DNA from: Candidatus Nitrosocosmicus sp.
GTDB taxonomy: Archaea > Thermoproteota > Nitrososphaeria > Nitrososphaerales > Nitrososphaeraceae
DNA length: 64,000 nt
Assembly: GCA_031177355.1 (NCBI GenBank)
Contig: JAPSGR010000006.1
Coordinates: 17,802-81,801 of the forward strand
Direction: 5' to 3'
Part shown: positions 61,838 through 64,000 of the stretch, one piece after another
Position numbering within the stretch: position 1 is the stretch's first letter
Layout of the letters: each line of letters starts with the position of its first letter
The notes under the pieces: generated by a model
What the model was told of the DNA's origin: nothing
Database searches by the model: none
Seen by the model: the letters and a program-made list of their open reading frames with translations, nothing else
Program-made: the position numbers and the translations under genes

Positions 61838-61925
61838 AAAAAGGTCCATCTATGTGGTGGTGAAGTTATTAATGGATTATCGCTTTAGATGAAAGACTTA
61901 AGAATTTTAACCGCAAATGCGAAAA
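61838..61925 (+). pseudogene. second decayed copy of the 87-aa orphan family
   Basis: AAAAAGGTCCATCTATGTGG to TTATCGCTTTAGATG aligns with the same part of the 55881 gene. The frame reads GGEVINGLSL, then a TAG, then MKDLRILTANAKIKK, which matches LDREELEILRARIM. The ORF at 61889-62134 is the read-through of this remnant. Confidence 0.55.
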
Positions 61926-62159
61926 TTAAAAAGTACAGTTATTTCGTGATAAGAATGGTTGTTGCTAGGGCTATCTTAACAACTCTAACTATCGCAATCG
62001 CCAACGCCACCTTAACTAATCTATCTTTTATCTTCTATTTTGCCCACCTTGAATCTGCTTTTTTTTATTATTATGGAATAACATTACTTTTGTTGAAATG
62101 TTACTCTTTAGTCCTTACAAGTGTAAGCTCCTGACTCATGAATCCATTCAAAAATATGG

Positions 62160-62828
62160 CTATACTTTATGAGGATCTGTTGAAGTGTGCTTATTTTTTA
62201 CTATTATCACTGGTGTTGTCAATAATGATGAACTGGGTGCTCTCAGGATATCTCCATTGGACATCATTAGTTCACAGTTTAACAGCCCAATGTCTCTCAC
62301 TGTCCCACTATTTCCAAAGACGGTGATTATGTCGCCTATCTTAAATGGTCTGATTAATGCCAAATACATTCCTGCTATCATGTTCCCTAGCAGATTCTGC
62401 GAAGCAAAACCGATCACAAGGGCTGTTAGGGTGCCAATTGACGCTCCCACAACTGCGTTCTGACTGAGATATGATAATACGAACGTTGCAATTACAATTG
62501 CTCCTAGAATCCTTGTGAGGCTCCTCAATGAATTAGCTGTATGACCAGATGGCTGGACAGCAATCGCCAACCGGAATGCGGCACTGGCTACTATTTCGAT
62601 AACAAGATATCCTACGATACTGAATTGTACGGTTTGAAAATAAATCAAGTATTCAGCTGGAACTAACCATGAGCTTAGGCTCAAAGTTGCCGTTAGTGTC
62701 GCCCCCAGAATAATCAGTCTCTTTACAACCGATCGTTTGGCCTTTTTAACAATTTGGCTGGAACCGCTTTTGTTAATTTTAGACATGCTTATATCTACAT
62801 TCATGGGTTTATACATCAATTGCTCCAA
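62160..62828 (-). CDS. small MscS-type mechanosensitive channel
   Basis: The 222-aa protein has four or so membrane segments and the MscS pore/beta-domain signature GFASQNLLGNMIAGMYLALI followed by RPFKIGDIITVFGNSGTVRDI. It ends soon after the beta domain, so the cytoplasmic cage domain is absent, as in some minimal archaeal members. The annotated ATG may be preceded by a non-conserved tail; an internal Met (MSKINKSGSS) is an alternative start. Confidence 0.85.
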   Translation of the reverse strand: MEQLMYKPMNVDISMSKINKSGSSQIVKKAKRSVVKRLIILGATLTATLSLSSWLVPAEYLIYFQTVQFSIVGYLVIEIVASAAFRLAIAVQPSGHTANSLRSLTRILGAIVIATFVLSYLSQNAVVGASIGTLTALVIGFASQNLLGNMIAGMYLALIRPFKIGDIITVFGNSGTVRDIGLLNCELMMSNGDILRAPSSSLLTTPVIIVKNKHTSTDPHKV

Positions 62829-63012
62829 TCGCGTCTAATACTGATAATCTATATGTAAGAATTCTTCTTGCCGTTGTTTTTGGAGGTAATTACATAAACA
62901 CATAAAAAGTAATAGAATAACAGTAGGAAATGTTCTGACAACCCTTATACTCCTTACAGTAGACTAACTTCAAATTATTATATCGTTCACAGTTAGATGG
63001 TATTAGTGAAAT

Positions 63013-63462
63013 TTGACAACTATAAAGGAAGAAATTAACGAAATAGTAAACAGGGAAACTGAAGCATGGAATCAAAAGGATGTAGAAAAACTGTTAAGTA
63101 TTTTCCATCAAGACATGGTATGGCCTTGGCCAGAAACTTCAAAAGATCATGATCCGGCAAGTTGGGTAATGGGAATGGGTCGATTTGAGCGTCAAAGATG
63201 GAAGAATACTTACGAGGAATTGTTTGGTTCTCATATGTTAATCCATAATATTCGCAATATTCAAAAAATTGTTGTTTCTGAAGAGGGTGATGGAGCGTTC
63301 GCGGTCGTGGATGTTGATACACTATGGAGAAACATAAATACAAATATGAACTATCATTGGAAAGGTAGGGCCTGCAAGATATATACAAAGGTAAAAGAAG
63401 AAAGAGGTTATGTTTGGAAGTTAATATCTCATACGGGTCTGTTGGATTATCCTTCACCTTGA
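63013..63462 (+). CDS. SnoaL/NTF2-like protein
   Basis: The 149-aa protein has the NTF2-like cone-fold pattern: EIVNRETEAWNQKDVEKLLS as first helices, IFHQDMVWPWPE with a pocket tryptophan, and DVDTLWRNI and KLISHTGLLDY strands. SnoaL-like proteins are small enzymes or binding proteins; no substrate can be assigned. TTG start. Confidence 0.75.
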   Translation: MTTIKEEINEIVNRETEAWNQKDVEKLLSIFHQDMVWPWPETSKDHDPASWVMGMGRFERQRWKNTYEELFGSHMLIHNIRNIQKIVVSEEGDGAFAVVDVDTLWRNINTNMNYHWKGRACKIYTKVKEERGYVWKLISHTGLLDYPSP

Positions 63463-64000
63463 ATATATATCTTGAAAATGCCTACTAAAATTTAAATTTG
63501 TTATTGCGTTTCTGCATTTGCGGGCCAGTTACAAATAAGATACGAGCTATCCGTTATCCGGTGTGCTACTTCGCAGATAGAAATATGATAAGATTGGAGA
63601 AAAATATCAGTTCTTTATGACTCAGTCCTACTAATTTTTCAAAAATTGCAAAGTATAATTAAATATTTACTCGATATATTGGCTATGCCAAGCCAAGTCC
63701 GTTGTCTGTCCTTACCATGGATTATGTAGAAGAACTAGCCACTCTTTTTAAACATCTTATTACAACAATAGGTCTGTATGCAATATCTTTTGCTGATCCA
63801 TTTCCGGGCTCGAACATTTTAAGGATAATAGGAACAAACCATCACTCATAATTATAAATTCAATGATGCAGCGATAGGTGAATTGTATTTAGCTTTCAAA
63901 TCAATAGATTGTTAAAAACTATTAGGTGTATTATTATTAATAGAGTCGTTTGGATACAGTATTAAAAACAACACTAAAGCGTCAAATGCCTTATCTCATT
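63463..64000. other. 538-bp region to the window edge without detected gene
   Basis: No ORF of credible composition. At 63517-63538 TTGCGGGCCAGTTACAAATA weakly resembles the dispersed repeat and may be a ninth, degenerate copy. Confidence 0.4.

Noticed and set aside
61889-62134. 81-aa ORF as a real membrane protein
   Set aside because: Its start lies inside a stretch that aligns with the interior of the 55881 gene, so it is the read-through of a decayed copy.
63035-63457. 140-aa minus-strand ORF
   Set aside because: Antisense to the SnoaL-like gene, whose plus-strand frame has clear fold motifs.

Overview
The window reads as one contiguous piece of a low-GC ammonia-oxidising-type archaeon (Nitrososphaeria/Thaumarchaeota). 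The basis is an archaeal L7Ae-S28e-L24e-ndk-aIF2 cluster, pelota, Csl4, Kae1 and Bud32, archease, Dph2, Alba, a GPN-loop GTPase, an archaeal tetraether-synthase-like radical SAM protein, small thaumarchaeal-type orphan families, many TTG/GTG starts, and several PAS-less soluble or Cache-type histidine kinases. A Nitrosocosmicus-like genus is my inference from the low GC, the wealth of two-component genes and the small secreted Pro/Cys-rich proteins; it is not proven here.

Layout. 1-51.4 kb is a dense, mostly ordinary core. It holds CutA and pelota; a TrmB regulator divergent from the tetraether-synthase-like gene; a sensor kinase and response regulator; crotonase (likely 3-hydroxypropionate/4-hydroxybutyrate cycle), homoserine kinase, GPN GTPase, SDR, rhodanese and a ParA-like ATPase; DHPS, Csl4 and prephenate dehydratase; Dph2; a GNA1-like acetyltransferase; a second two-component pair; a PurF paralogue that has lost its catalytic signatures; YchF-type GTPase with KEOPS Kae1/Bud32; an intron-bearing tRNA-Leu; GlmM; the ribosomal/IF2 operon; HisRS; archease; thioredoxin; the sdhACDB operon; ArgH, Alba, a nucleotidyltransferase and IlvE; and a nucleotide-sugar/glycan group (Gfo/Idh oxidoreductase, WlbB-like acetyltransferase, degenerate NDP-sugar dehydrogenase, DUF354 protein).

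From the tRNA-Gln at 51.3 kb (which carries an apparent 16-nt intron between acceptor and D arm) the character changes. Between 51.7 and 56.3 kb there is a gene-poor array in which single, unrelated genes or gene fragments are separated by at least eight copies of a dispersed imperfect repeat (core GTAGCGGCCGAATCAAATAA). The interrupted cargo includes a sialidase-like secreted protein, the 3' end of a PKD-type surface protein cut at a repeat, two HEPN-type proteins (one DUF4145) and an 87-aa orphan. A tRNA 3'-end fragment (possible att site) lies at the left and a broken tyrosine recombinase at 57.1-57.5 kb on the right. I read this as a decayed integrated element or a cassette-like accumulation site, and it is the most promising undescribed structure in the window.

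57.5-64 kb continues as accessory DNA: an 802-aa soluble histidine kinase with a duplicated sensor module, small secreted and zinc-ribbon proteins, two decayed copies of the 87-aa orphan family, a small MscS channel and a SnoaL-like protein, with long non-coding stretches between them.
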